This document shows positions 1-13,475 of a stretch of DNA of 64,000 nucleotides, one piece after another. The notes below the pieces were generated by a model. That model saw nothing but the letters and a program-made list of their open reading frames with translations. It searched no databases and was not told the origin of the DNA. The stretch is from NCBI GenBank assembly GCA_963971225.1, contig OZ020267.1:148517927-148581926 (forward strand). Direction: 5' to 3'. The stretch's first letter is position 1. Each line of letters begins with the position of its first letter. The translations under genes were made by a program, and so were the position numbers. This DNA comes from Melieria omissa (taxonomy: Eukaryota; Arthropoda; Insecta; Diptera; Ulidiidae).

Positions 1-3000
1 CGGTTTTAACGCGATCGAGCTGTGCGCGCTTTTCGGTCATGGTGGTTTGGTTCTCTGTTAGTTCCTTTAGCATGCCTTCAAGCCACTCGTTGAACTTGCG
101 CACGTTCTGCACTTGATCCAGGAAGCCAGACCACTGCGAAATCGAATCATCAAGTGTGGCCTTTACGTCAATTATACGCAACGCTATGCCCGACCATAGT
201 TCTTGCAGATCGGCCAAGTCCTTGTTAATGGCCTCATGACCAACAGGTGCTGTATTGGCCAACACATTTTGAGCCAACTCTACAATGCTCAGCACCTTGG
301 CAGAACCTTCGTCCTTGAGCAGAATGATATCTTGAATGGTAGCCAGCTTTTTGTCCAGCTCTTTCTGACCCATCGATGACATGTCGGCGCAGTAGTCGAG
401 CTTTTCCTTTATTCCGTTGATCCAAGTAGAGCAGTCGGAAATTGCATTGTCGAAGTCTTGGTGAGAAGTAACATATTGTTGCCAACGATTGTTCAGTTCT
501 TTAATCTTATGGAAGATTTGCTGGTACTTGGTGACCAGTTCCGGACCAACCGAGCGCGCGCCCGAAGGCCCCTTCAACAAAGCCTGGCCCTTTTCGGATA
601 CGTTATCAATTTCCAGTTCCTTTGCACGCATTTCGCCCTGCAGTGCTTTCAGCACCTCCAGCTGTGACTTCTTCTCGGGCAGTGTTGCTTTCAGGTCAAT
701 GGCATGCAACTTGTTGTCGGACTCGCGTATCCAAGCCAAGCACTGATCGCGCATTTGCTCGTATTCGGCCCATTGCTGCAAGCGATTCTCGATGGATTCA
801 ATGGTGGATGTGAGCGCGGCGATCAGACCCTCCCACTCCTGTTGAGTGTTGTCGATTTGCGATTTGATGTTAATCTGGCCAGTTTGTACTGTGCCCGGAA
901 TAACCTTTTCGCCCAAGGCGCGCACCTGATCCACACGCGGAAACTCATCAGCCAAGCTGGTCTTCAGGTTCTTCAAGCGATCCAGATTGGTGTGCAGTGA
1001 CACCTGCTCCAACTCCAGATCTCCCCAGTAGTTGATAGTGTTGTGCGTGGCCTCGATGAACTCTTGCGCATCCATCACCGCCTTGCAGTACTGCTGGTGG
1101 TCGCTTACTATGCCCTCGTAGCGTTCGACGAAGCTTTGTGCGCGTTTATGCAACTTGGCGAATTGCTCGGCGATTTCCTTCGTTACCTTAGCGACGTGTT
1201 CGGTCTTCTCCGGCAGATTGGCGGCAATCTCTTGTAAATTGCGCACTTCCGCCTGGTGGTTGTTCATGTCGTTGAGTATATCGCGGTAAGACTGAAGCCT
1301 AGCACGTTTCTCGTCCAGTGTCGTCTTCAGCTCCAGCTCAGCGGGCAGCGATTTATCCACATCGGTCAACCACGACTGCAATTTTTCAGCAATTTCATCG
1401 AAGCCCGACCACTTGGTCATCTTGTCCTGTATCTTTCTGGCAGTAATTGTGATGTTATCGAAGAGTTGGTCGAAGGCCTCCTGTAGCTCCGCTAGTTGAG
1501 TGCGAATGGCCTCGCGGCCTTCAGTGGCAGTGGATGGGTAGCACTTCTCGCCATATTCGATGGTGCTGTTCAGCAATAATGTAGCAGTGGGTTGCTGTGC
1601 CAATAATTCCTGCACAGCTGTTTGTTTCTTCAGCAAGTCCTCGCGCGATGTGGCCTGTGCAAGGTCGCTGCAATTGTCGAATTTTGCTTGGGCAGTGGCC
1701 AAACAATCAGAACACTGCTTGTACTTATCGTTGAATTGCTGATGATCGTTCACCGACTGTTCGCACTTCTTGAGAATCTCCTTTGTGGTGGCCTGTATAG
1801 ACTGGAAACGTGAGGTGACCTGTTGTACGTTGACCGCAATTCTAGTCTCGCCCGAGCTTTGAATCAGCTCCGACGAATCATCCTTCATTTTCTCAAATTC
1901 CACCTCGTTCTGGCGCAAAGTCTGCATGAGTGATTGGAAGCGATTCAACTGTTCCTCTTTCTCTTCCAACGTCGATTTGGGATTATAATTCTTAAGGGCA
2001 TTCTCTGCCTCACTCAGCCAACCAATAAGGCGATCCAAGTTCACCTCGTAATCGTTCCATTGCTGCAAACGATTCTCTAGACCGCTCTTCACATCACTGA
2101 GCGCTGCACTGAACTTGTCAAAGTCCACATGCAAATTGCTCAGATCCCGTGCCATGGCCTCCTTTGAACGGGCGGGCAGCAGTTTCGCATTGTTGTCAAT
2201 GTGGGCTGAGAGCGTTTGCAACTTCATGACTCCTTCAGGTAGTGCATCTTGTATCTCGGAAATTTTGTTTAATCGCGCTTGCAGCGCCACTTTGTTGCCA
2301 GAGTAATCAGAATAACCGGTCAAGCGATCCCAAAGGTTCTTCTGGTAGTCCTGCTGCGCCTTCTGCAGCTCGCTGAATTGCTGATACACTTCGAAGGCCT
2401 CCTCTAGCTGACCGACTAACTTGGCACAATCGGCGGACACCTGCTCATACCGTTTGTTAACATCGGCTATGGCATTCTTGATTTCAGCAGCATTCGCTGG
2501 CACGGCACTGTCCAAAAGTACAGCAGCCTTCTCGTTGACTGCCTCCACGACGCGCTTATGTGAGTTGATGTCCTGTGTTACTGTCTTGTATTTGTACAGC
2601 TTGGAACGTATTTCTTGCGCATTGGTCCAGCTGCTGGGGTTCTCATTCTGCAGTACTTTCTCCACCTGGTCCAGCCAGTTCAGTGTCTGTCCTAGTATGT
2701 CTTGGTAGCTGGACAGCTGCACAGTTTGGGCCTCCTGACGCTTCTGCAGATTACGTATTCCCTCATCCAGTTTGTCCCAACGATCGCGTATGTCACGTAA
2801 ATCCTTGCGTATCTTCTCACGTCCCTCAGTAGAGGTTTCAGGTAATGCCTTTTCACCGGCAGCGTTCAAGGCAGCAAACAGCGAGTCCGCTTGTTCCTTC
2901 TCCGACAACAGCACTTGAAGTATATTCTCCGTCTTTGAGGGCTCGTACTTGAGTACGCTCTCTAGCTGCTGTTCGATGGGCTGCAGCCACAAATCCACCT

Positions 3001-6000
3001 CGTTGTACTTCTCCTGATAAATTTGGTGATCGTCTACTAAATTGGACCAGCGATTAACCACTTCCTTGCTCAACACCTGCAACAGCTGGTAACGATTGGT
3101 GATTTGCGTGGTGAGCGTTTTCAAACGATCGGCACCGGAATTATTCAACAGCGCATGCGCCGCATCGGCAAAAGCATCGATTTCCTTTTCCTTCTGCAGG
3201 ATCAGTTCGCGTTGTATTTTGTATTTCTCCAGTTGCTCAACCTTCTCGTGCAGCGTGGACTTGAGCTGCTGATCCCGGAACACACCCTCTGCTTGGCGAC
3301 ACCATTTAGTTAGCTCTTCAAGATTGTGTTCGAAATTGTTCCACTGCTTCAACACGTCCTTCTGCTTTCCCTCAATGCCTTCAATGTCATCGAAGTGGCT
3401 CTTTATGGTCGTTTCCAGCTCATCGATTTCCTTAGCCAGCACATCGGTGCCCTTGTCTGAAGTTGTTGGCTTGACTTTGTCAAACTGCTCACGCACTTCG
3501 GCGATAATTTTTTGTGCTTGCGGTTTATTTTGCGCCAATTGACCGAGAGTCTCGATTTTGCGCTTGATGTCCGCCTTCTCGCCGTATGCATCGTCGCAGT
3601 CCAGCAGTTTTTCCTTCTCGCCGGAGATCCATGCCTTAGCAGCGGCCAGCTTACTATTCAGCTCGTTGTGCTCTTGCACTGATTTGTCCAGATTGTTCAG
3701 TATTTCCTCCGACTTTTGTACAATGTGCGTGAAAAGCTGTTTGATCGATTGCAGATAAACACTCAGAGAGTTGTCCTTAATCTGGTCAATGAGTGTCTGT
3801 GCCTTGTCGCACACATTGTCCACCAGCACATTGTGCGTGGTGATCTCCTGATGCAGCAGCTTGTGATTCTGCAGCTGGGCACGCTTCTCTTGCAACGTAG
3901 TCTTCGGCTCGGTGTGGCTCTGCATGGCCTTGTCGACGTCCTTCAGCCACTTGGTCAGTTGGTCCTTGGCAATATTGAACTCGTTAAATTGCAGCAGACA
4001 GTGGTCGATGTTCTGCGTTGCCGAATTCAGATCGTCGGTGTAGCTGTCCCACATAGCACGCAACGCGCGCAGTTGCTGGCGTATGAGTTCACGCCCATCG
4101 GGACTGGTGTGGCCGTACAGCTTCTCACCACGGTCAATCAGGCTCTCAAAGTTGGTGGCATCGTTGATACGTTTGTCGGACATTTCGCGCAATTTGTTCT
4201 GCCGCTCCTGCAACACATTCTGATCGCCCACAAGTTCATTGTGTTGTGCCAGATTGTCAACGCAACGCTGCAAATCCTTTTTGAACGACTCATAGTCAGT
4301 GTCGAAGGATTCATGGTCCTTGACGTAGTTGACATACTTGGCGATTGACTCCTTGCACAGATTCTTCAGCGTCTGATAGCGCGTGTTGAGCCGGGAGAGT
4401 TTCAAATTTAAATCGGTCTCGCCTTCGATTTCACGACCCTGATCGAGCAGATCGTTGATGGACTTGCCATGTTGTTCAATATCACGTGCAATCTCCTGTA
4501 GCTGCGCCAGGTGCGCCTTCTTGGTACCGGACGTGCTCTTAAGACTTTGATTCTTCACAACATTCTCAACGCCCTTCATCCAGTTGTCGATCTCATCGAT
4601 GATGGACTCGAATTCGTCCCACTGCGTGCATAACTGCTTCAGCTTCACCATCGAGTCCTGGCACAGCGTCATGAATTCGTCCCACTCATGCTTCGGCAGC
4701 TCAAAGCTGCGCAGCAACGCTGGATGACCGCTGGTGTGTGTCTGCGCGAGCACTGTCTCCAACAGTTTGTGGCAAGTATCGAAAATAGAGTCACCCTCTG
4801 GCTTGTGTTGCAATAAATTCTCCACAACAGTCAGCTTCTCTTCTGCGCCCTCCTTTTCGAATGTGGTCTCATTCAGGATGTCAATGGCCTCTGATTTGAT
4901 AGTATTCAGCCAGTCCTGTGCCTTCTCCAGCACCTGGTCGTACGCCTCATGCTTCACCACCTGGTTGCCAACCACGTTTATACGGTCTGAGATCTTCTTG
5001 GACAGTTCATTGTACTCTTGTATAGATTCCTCTGTTTTGCGTTCAGATTCGTCATCGCACAGCGTCACCGCTTTGTCCTGCAGTTGTTTCAGTGCATTCT
5101 TGTGAAGCGTGATCTCTTGCAGCTGCGTCTTGTAGTTCTGCAGTGCCGCTTTTTTGGCTGCCAGCGTAGGGTACAACTCGTCGATAGCGGCCGCCTTCGC
5201 CTTAGATTCATTCAGGTAGTGCGACACCTGTGTATAGCTTTCTTCGATGGAGGTCTTCTGTATGAGCACTCCCTCCACTTGCTGCAGCAGCGCATTGGCC
5301 TCATCGCGCAAGTAGTCGTAGTTCTCGCGCATGTTGCGCAACGCAGCGCGTATTTTCTCGCGGTTTTCGGGCGTAACAGTTGGGTAGAGCGCTTCGCCAA
5401 TATCTACTGCATTGTTGAGCAGCAGCTGGCCGTTATCAAATGTCTTCACATAGTTCTTGATCGTCTGCAACTGCTGTGCTGTAGCTGACGAGGAGCCAGG
5501 CGAACCCATGCGCGCCAGCTCTTGGAATTCAATCTTCGCATCGGACAGCCAGTCATTGAAGTCCTTCACCGCGTGCACAAAATCGCCGTTCGATTTTTGC
5601 GCATTGCGCACCTTGTCAATGTAAGCTGCCAAACTCTTAGCCACCGTTTGGTAACGCTGAAGCAAATGGGTTACGAATTGACCTATGCGAGCTTCCGGAT
5701 TCTTCTCGATCAGCATTTGAGAAGTTTTCTCCAGTTGCAGTATTACAGGCTCGTGTGCCTTGATGTCCTGTTGCAATAGCGCAAGTTCCTGCAGCTTCTT
5801 GTCCACATCGGGCAAATTGATCTGATTGCTGGTCTCCGCTTTGATACGACCCTCAACGTCACGCAGCCACGACGAGATATCCTCGTTTGCCTGCTCGTAT
5901 TGCGACCACAGATCCACATTTTCATCGAGTATGTTTTTGATCTTGTCGAAACTGTCCTGCAACGCTTTCATTTCGCCGTTCAAAAGATTGGCGTCTTTCT

Positions 6001-9000
6001 GCAGATCTTTGAGATTTTGCGGAGTTTCCACCGCTTGCAGCACTTGCAGTGATTTGGCGATTTCGGCATTGCGCTTCTTGCAGTCGTCAATGGCTTTGCT
6101 CACCTCCAACAGCGACGACTTCTTCACATCCAGATTGTACTTGTCACTCGACGTCTCCGGCTGACACCAAGCCACCTTCTCGCGCTGAGTGGCAATGATG
6201 CGCTGCAACATGCCCACCTTGTCGGCATGGAATTTCTTGAGGAACTGCAATAGCGAGGCTTCGATCTTCTTGGCATACTGATCGACACCCTCGAATCGCT
6301 TCTGCACATTGTTGAGTTCCTTTGGAATTATGGACTCGCTAAATGTGGGATACATTGAACGCATCTCGTCAACGCGATGCTTGACGTTGTCAATCTCATT
6401 GGCGCTCTTGTCCAGCTCGCCTTGCAGCGCTCTGCACTCGAGCAGCCGCTCCATGATTTTGCTGTTATCGCCAGACATATCATCGCATTTGATGAGCTGC
6501 TCGCGCAGCTTGCTCACCTGCTCTCCGGCATTCTTAATTATCTTGCGCAGTTCTTGCTCCTGCTCATTGAACGTTGAAGTGACCGCATTCAGGCGCTCGG
6601 CGTTGGTGTCGACCTCCTTGAACTGATCGGCCAACAGGTGATTCAACGCTGTCAGGGCCGGTATTTCGACGCCGTTATTGATGCGAACCAATTCGTTGCT
6701 CTTGTCGGCAATAGTATCCTTCAGCTGTTGATAGGAAGGCAGTTCGGCGCGATATTTGCTCAATCGCATGGGGCCAAACTCGATTTCAATAGAGTTGTCG
6801 GCCGCATCACACAGTCCCTGATTCGTTTCCGTCAGCCATGGTAGCAGTTCTTTCTTGGCGTCCTCGATTTGCGACCAAATAATGGCCTCTGTCTCGTAAA
6901 CGTGCGCATTTTTGGCGGTTTTGTCGTGCAAATCCTGCCATTGCTGCTTGGCTGCCTGCATGTCCTTAGGAATCTCCTGAGGCACAACCTCGCCGATAGC
7001 ATCGAACAGCTTCGCTACGTTATTGCCGCGACGTTCCAGCTCATCGAGATTCATTTTGGATTTACGTATTTGCTCCATGGTCTTTTTGGTCTTGTCGGCC
7101 GCTTGCTGCAGCTCCACTTCATCGCGTGGCTGCGACGGTATAGCACCAAACAGCTCCTCGGCTTTCTTCAGCTCTTTGGAGAACTTGTCCTTGGCGTCGG
7201 CGTATTCACGCAACGCTTGACTGATGAGATTATATTTCAGTATACGATCGCCGATTTCATTCTGCAACGAATCGTAGTTCTTGTCCAATATAAGCAGACT
7301 CTCCTGAATAGTTGGCATGCTGCCAATGTCTTCGCGCATAAGCATTGAACCCTCGTCGTGTAGACGGTTTTTCAAATCAGCCTGGCGCTTGATTAGATCA
7401 TTCAGTGCCACCAAGTCGGCGATTATTTGATCAATATTCTCCAAGTTGGGTTTCTGCTTCAGTATTTTGTCGAGCTGGGCGCGATTCTGCTGCAGTGCAT
7501 TGCCAAAGTCCTGACCGAGTGTGTGGAATTTCTCCTTGCGTACGTTCATCTGCTCGACCTGCTGCTTTTGCGACTGTGAGCGCAGCTTGAGATTGTCGAG
7601 CTTGTTCTCAATGTCATTGACAATTTGCGTGGCAATCAGCGGTTTTCGAGTCAAGGCGTCACGCAGCTGCACCACCGGACTTTCGTCGATATCCTTGGCC
7701 TGTGTTTTCCAGTAGCTCAACGACTTTCCGATTGTTTCGATTTCGTTGATAATTTTGTTCAGCTCCTGTGGTTGTGGACCTTCAGGCTTTTCGAGCTGGT
7801 GCTTCAAGTAGTTCAGGTGGCTTTCGGTTTCGTGCTTCCAGTTAAGAATTTCCGTCCACTTCTCAAGAGAAATCTTCTTCTGCTGCATATTCGTTTCGAG
7901 ATTCTGATAGTTGACTACGAGCCCCGTGTAGGCGTCATTCAAGGACTTGGCCTCTTCGGCGGGCGCTGTTAGAGACATCTGCTTTACTTCATCATAAATG
8001 GCATTGAAGCTGGGCTTCTTGTCGGCGTGCTCCTGCATGAGTGCATGTATGACGTGCAAGCTGGTCTCCACGCGCTCCGGATTGATCTCCTCCACCTGAG
8101 CCACTTGACCGCGCAACTGATCCATCCAGTTGGAAAAGTTCACCATTTTGGCGTTAAAGTCCTGCCGGGCGATTATCGCATCGGACACTTCGTTTATGTT
8201 GCCACGTGTACATTCGGATAGTTTCTGCAACTTGCCCTTCATGTTGTTGACGCGATCCTTCATGGCCACGGCTCCCTCTGGCGCCAAGTGCAGACTGATC
8301 TGATCAGCCGACTGGCCCAGCGACACCAGTTTTGCCTGTTGCTCGGAGATTTCATTGTTGAACGATTTGAGTTTGACAAGCTCCTTCTCAAGTTTGTCAA
8401 CGTGCGGCGTGTTGAGCACGGCCGGACGTCTTCCCATGGCCTGCTCACCCTTATTTACCCAATCCTCGAGCTTGGCCGCATCGGCATCGAATGATTTCCA
8501 GTTGGCGACGAGTTTCTCCAGCTTAGCGCTGGATTGTTTGGCATTCTCATGGACCGAGATCCAGCGGGAGTGCATGGCATCTAATTCGTCAGGGGCATTG
8601 GTTTTACACAGCATTTTATGACTTATGTCTGAAATGCCTTGGAGCCTGTCCAGTTGGTTCAGGCATTGTGTTTCGAATTGTTTGGCATTTTGTTGCAGTG
8701 CAACGGCGTCTTCAAGGGTGTAGGGCTTAGGAACTATAGTATTTACCTTGATTTCGCTCTCCTCGACAATGGGCTTGATTTGCTGCAGCCCGGTTTGGTA
8801 CTGCTGCCAGTTGACCAAGTCCTCTTTCACCGCCTTCGCCTGGTGGTCGACGTTGCGGTTGATGGCACTCAACACCTCTTGCAGTTTCGTTATTTCACCC
8901 TTGAGGCGCTTGGCCTCGGCGATGTTGCCCTCTTTGGGCGCCAGCTCGGAGGCATCGGCCGCCAGGTGATCGAGCTGCTTCATGCGCTCGCCAAGCACGC

Positions 9001-9976
9001 CCTTGAAAGCGTTCACCTTGACCATGCGCTCCTCGGGAGTCAGGTCCTCCGACTGCAGTGCCTCGATGCTCTTGGGTGCCACCTTGTTGGCCCACTCCTG
9101 CAGCTCGGACAGGCGCGTCTTGTAGGTGTTCCACTTGGCACTGTAGTCTTCCAGGTAGCCCACTCGATCCTTCACATGCTCCATGGTGTTGAAGAACATC
9201 TTCTCGACCTCGGTCACCTCCTTCTCGAGTATAGGACGCTTTTCAGCGGCAGCCAATGGCGCCAGTTCTGCCTTCAATGAATGCAGTTTGGGCAGCAACT
9301 GGCTCGAAGCCTGCTGCAGCTGTACGTTTAGCTCGCGCTTCGCTTGCAAGTCTTGACTGACATTCTTCGGGTCTGTCTGCAGCGGGGTCAGTGCACGCAA
9401 CTCAGTTTCAGCGACCTGTAGCATGGAGAATATGTCATTCTTCTGGTCGACAAAATCGCCCCATACTGCCTGAGTTCCCTTCAGCGACTGCAGCTTGTCT
9501 GCAGTTTGAGTGTACGCTTGGTTCCAGCCTGTCTCCAGGTTCTTCACCTCGACGTTAACAAACGCCGGTGCGTGCACGTCCTTGCTGAGATCGCGACCGC
9601 GCTGCAGCATGGACATAATGTGTGGGCGTTGATGATCGAGCTGGTTGATGGCGTACTGCTGCTCCTCGATCAGGCGGTTGACGCGTTCCAGACTATCCGG
9701 AGCGGGGATGTTGGCGGTTTGCTCCTTAACTTTGCTAAGCAGACAAACAACCTCGTGCACCTCTCGTCGGTAGGTAAAGCACTTGGAGAATACCTCCGTC
9801 TTAACCATTGTAATCTCGATGGTCGGTATTAGGTTCTTATAACGAGCGATGAGGTCCTCCAATTTCTTCTGCTCGAGATTTGCCTCATCTTCACTGGCAT
9901 AGCCAAGTAAGGAGTCGAGTGTCTTCACCAGCCATTTCATGTCCTCCCGTTTGTTATCTGCTTCTTGGCAGATTTT
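1..9976 (-). CDS. Msp300: Msp300 (nesprin-1) giant spectrin-repeat exon, partial
   Basis: Msp300 is the fly nesprin, a giant protein of the outer nuclear membrane and muscle Z-discs that links nuclei and mitochondria to actin and microtubules. This exon is open on the minus strand for 3325 codons and leaves the window at its left edge. Its acceptor lies at 9977-9980 (TGACAG before AAAATCTGCC), and the first residues read KICQEADNKREDMKWLVKTL. Sampled stretches show the amphipathic helical pattern of spectrin repeats; at about 106 residues each, roughly 30 repeats fit here. The reading frame was checked at the acceptor, near 3565 and at the window start. It follows the exon at 10291-12897 in phase 0. 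The KASH membrane anchor expected at the C terminus lies outside the window. Long open frames on the plus strand here are shadows of this exon. Confidence 0.93.
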
Positions 9977-10290
9977 CTGTCAACACAAAAGGAAAGCAAT
10001 TAGTATGCAATGAAAAACATATAGAAAACACACAAATAATGCAATGAAATGACTGTATGAAAATAAGGGGACAATTCATAATTGGTTACAAATCACATTG
10101 GCATTACCACAAGTTCCCTGAGCTGCGTGTGTGATTATTTAAATGAATTTAATTAGTATGGAGCAAATTAAATGAACGCACAGTGTCGAATTATTAATTG
10201 AAATTTATTCAAAATCAAGAATTTTTGAATTGATTTTGAATTTGCCTAATTCCACACTGCGCCGGGAGTAGGAAAAATCACTCATCGTAC
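9977..10290 (-). other. Msp300 intron between the two spectrin exons
   Basis: AT-rich intron of 314 bp. The donor reads CCAG|GTACGA on the minus strand, and the acceptor is the CAG just above 9976. Nothing else is seen in it. Confidence 0.85.
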
Positions 10291-12897
10291 CTGGAAGACA
10301 ACCTTCTCCTTCTCGAATTCTTCCATGCTGTTGACCTCATTCACAATGTTCTTGAGACTCTTGTCCACAATGTTCATCCACTCGACCATCTCCTTGAATT
10401 TTTCGTGGTAGCTGTCCCACTGCGCCGGTATCTGCTGCAGCGTTTCGCGCATCTCGCCAATCTTGCCCGACAGCTGTTGCCATTGCAGCTTGGCGTTGTC
10501 GTATGACTGGCCAAGACTCATATCGGTCGGTTTTTGCTGGCTGTAGGCATTGCTCAGACGGTACATGTTCTGCAAGCCACGCTCAATGCGCGGAATGGGT
10601 CCTTGCTGCCGGAAGAACTGCTCGTTGCGATTCAGGATAGAGTCCACATCTTCGTTGCGGTTCAAGGCTTGCTGCTCCAAGTGCAACTCCTTCTCGACCT
10701 CCTTCAGCGTCTGATAGAAGGCTGATTCGTCCAGGCGGAACTCCAGTTTCAAGAGATGCACCGGCGCCTGCGACAACACGTTCTGCCACTTGGCCTGCAA
10801 TTTCTCCACCGTGTCCACCACCGGCGCTTGCTCCTGTGCGGGCAGAGTCTTCAGCAAGTCCTGAGCCGTCTGCACCAAGTCGTGCATCCAGCGCTCATTG
10901 ACGCTCTCGAAGAAGTATTTTTGCGTTTCAATTATTGTCTTTGATTCGATGTGCTTCTCGATCAGCATTGTCTCGGCCTGTGTCAACCACTCACTCACGA
11001 CACGCTCATTGTTTTTGAACGTATTCCAGCAGCGACTGGCATCATTCAAACGCTGCTCCCACTGCTGTGCGTTCTGAATGACGTAGTTAAATCGCTCGTT
11101 CAGCTGCTGCATGCCTTGTGCCGCCTGCGATGTGTCGATATTCTCCTCGGCAGCAATTGCCTTCAGCAAGTTCTGAAAGACCTTGTTCTTACTTTCCAGC
11201 ATCGAGCGGTAGTAGACAGTGCGTGAGAAGAATGTTTTGTGCTTATTCAGCTCTTCGTTGATGGCATCGCGGCCACCAGCCAACGTATGCGTGCTCAGCA
11301 GCGTCTCGGCTTCGTTGAGCCATTGGTGTATCTCCTTCTGGCCGGCCTCCAGCGACTCCTGCTGGATTAGCAGCTGATGGTACAAGTGCAATTTGTTGGG
11401 TATCTGCGCGCGTATGCGCACCAAGGATTCCTTCTCTTGTTTCAGCAGTTTCATCATCTTGTCGACCTCGTCTCTGGACAGATCCTGTATGAGGCCTTGG
11501 AAATTGCGGCTGATGGTTTTGAAGAGTTCTTCGTTGTCGTCAATTTCACTGGCCAGCTTCTGCAGCTGCTCGCCGTACTTGGATATCTGCGCATTATTTC
11601 CGAGCATTTGCTTCTGTTCTAGCACACTCTCGGCGTGACGCAGCCATTTCGAGAGCTTCTCAATGCCGGACTTGTATTCCTGGCGCGAGCGTATAATATC
11701 GCCGGCGTGCATGTATTGCTTGGTGTTGGCAAAGAGGCGCTCGAAACGCTCGGACAGATTCCCGTGCTTCTGGCGCAGACTGCTGGCAATCGGATCTTCG
11801 CACGAGGCGATCAGATAGTTGGCCGAATTGGCCAGTGACTGGAATTTGTCCTTCCATGTACTGATGTCCTGGAAGAATTCCAGCCGCTCGTCTTCCGATT
11901 TGGCGACCTTCTGCTCGGCCAATTGCAACCACTCTTCACAAACTGGCGCCAGTTGACTCCACGACTTCCAACAGCTAACAACTTCTTCCAGCGAATTTTG
12001 GCAGCATTTTAGCTCCATCGAGACACGCTTCCAGCGCTCTTCGGTCTCGTACATGAAACGGTCAATTTCGCTGGCATCTCGGCGCGACACATTACCATCG
12101 CGCTTGTACTCGTCCACCACCTGCTGCATGTCGACGAACGCCTTCTGGAACTCTTGGAAAATCTTATTGCGCGAGACAAAGTTCTTGTACTGTTCCAGCT
12201 GCTGGCTGACCTTCTCCTCGTGTCCATATTTGCCAGTCCAGCCCTTCATTTTGTTCTCCACCAGATTGAGGAACGCAATCAGGCAACATTTGTGCTCCAG
12301 GAACTTGAGGCGAATTCGGCGTTCGACGGCCTTTGGCGCCACCTCTTGTAGGCGACGCTCCATATTGCGTAGCTGCTCAATGGGTATCTGCTGCACCAGC
12401 GGCGAACGCTTGGCATTATCGAACATGGCCACAATGCGAGGCAAATCAGCAAAGAACAACTTGTGCTCCTCCAGCTTTCTACTAATCACTGCAGCTGTTT
12501 CCTCGTTCATGGCACTGGGTATATCATTATCCATTAACAGCTTCTCGGCTTCGGCCAGCCATTTGCCGACCACGCCAAAATCGCCGGGCAACTCGGAGTC
12601 CAGCAACCAAAGCCAGTACATCATCTGGTATTGGACGCGTTGCCACAGTGTGTTTATCTCGTCCCAGGCGGGACGTGGCACCTGCAGAAAGCCGCTTTGG
12701 CTGTCGGTCAACTGCTTGAGCCGGTTATAGGCCGGCAGGTGCGCGTCGATCTCAGAACGTGCAATCAGATATTCAGAAAAATCACGCGGGAATGAATTCG
12801 ACATGACCATGGGCTCGTATTCAGCGGTCTTCTCCAGCAGGAAGCGACGCAGCTCGTCCAGCTCCTGCTGAATGTGCGATGAATCACGAGAGGCACC
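10291..12897 (-). CDS. Msp300: Msp300 spectrin-repeat exon following the CH domains
   Basis: This exon encodes 869 complete codons on the minus strand. It begins GASRDSSHIQQELDELRRFL after an acceptor at 12898-12901 and ends FEKEKVVFQ before a GTACGA donor. It enters and leaves in phase 0. Apart from an initial linker the protein is entirely coiled, with spectrin-repeat spacing (conserved W and long heptad stretches such as KWLAEAEKLL and RFMYETEERWKRVSME). It joins the tandem CH actin-binding head to the giant rod encoded at 1-9976. The first in-frame Met lies well inside the exon (near 12816), so it must be spliced to the exon at 12968-13244. The identity is firm from the CH exons just upstream and from the rod continuing downstream. 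Confidence 0.93.
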
Positions 12898-12967
12898 CTG
12901 TCAAAAAGCATTAAAATAAAACAATCAACTGTTGAGTATATACAACTTGACAGTAATGACAACTCAC

Positions 12968-13244
12968 TTTTGGTTCAGGGTACTTGTGCAAAAATTGCGC
13001 CACATAAGTCATTATGCTCTTCTCGTCCGGCTTCGGTACGTCCACATCCTCAGCGTCCAGCAATTTGGCAATGCCCAGCTTGTTTTCGGCCACATCGAAA
13101 GCAGTCTCCAGGCGTTGACGATTGCTGGTCTTCTTCAGATCGGCCAAATTCACTAGATTGGCCTTAATGGCATCGATGAGTGCTAGGAAGGCAACGCCAT
13201 CTCTCCAGCTGGCGCCGAAATCCTTTACCTCTATGCCACTGTCT
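12968..13244 (-). CDS. Msp300: Msp300 exon: second calponin-homology domain
   Basis: The exon encodes most of CH domain 2 of the actin-binding head. It reads DSGIEVKDFGASWRDGVAFL, then DAIKANLVNLADL, and ends IMTYVAQFLHKYPEPK. The motif FxxSWRDGxAFxALI and the terminal helix (SIMTYVAQFL) are hallmarks of type-2 CH domains of the spectrin/nesprin/plectin class. The acceptor is ATACAG at 13245-13250 and the donor is GTGAGT at 12962-12967. The exon is 277 nt long: one base completes a Lys codon shared with the preceding exon, and it ends in phase 0. The introns on either side are only 67 and 70 bp. Confidence 0.95.
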
Positions 13245-13311
13245 CTGTATAAATTATGATGGGAGTGATTATTTTTATTCCATATGTCTAAATCTTTCTA
13301 ATGTAACTTAC

Positions 13312-13475
13312 TTTGGCAAAGCATTGGTGACCCAATTCAAAAGAGTCTTCCTAGCGCCCTGCTTCCATTTCTCAGCCTTCTGATCACTAACAGTCTTGCC
13401 AACACTATCCAGAGAACTAACCGAACCGCTCATACCATGACCCAAATATTCAAGGTTGCGGCTGTTCTCTTCGAT
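13312..13475 (-). CDS. Msp300: Msp300 exon: CH1-CH2 linker and start of CH2
   Basis: This 164-nt exon reads IEENSRNLEYLGHGMSGSVS and ends WKQGARKTLLNWVTNALPK. The first part is the flexible, Ser-rich linker between the two CH domains. The last part (ARKTLLNWV) is helix A of CH2. It enters in phase 0 after a CAG acceptor at 13476-13478 and leaves in phase 2 at a GTAAGT donor at 13306-13311. The split Lys codon is completed by the next exon. Frame and order agree with the nesprin head: CH1, linker, CH2, spectrin rod. Confidence 0.94.

Noticed and set aside
3716..4348. 210-codon open frame on the plus strand
   Set aside because: Exactly antisense to the Msp300 spectrin exon and composed of LQL/VLQ-type residues expected from the complement of coiled-coil codons; no splice or start support. 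The same holds for the plus-strand frame at 8639-9280.
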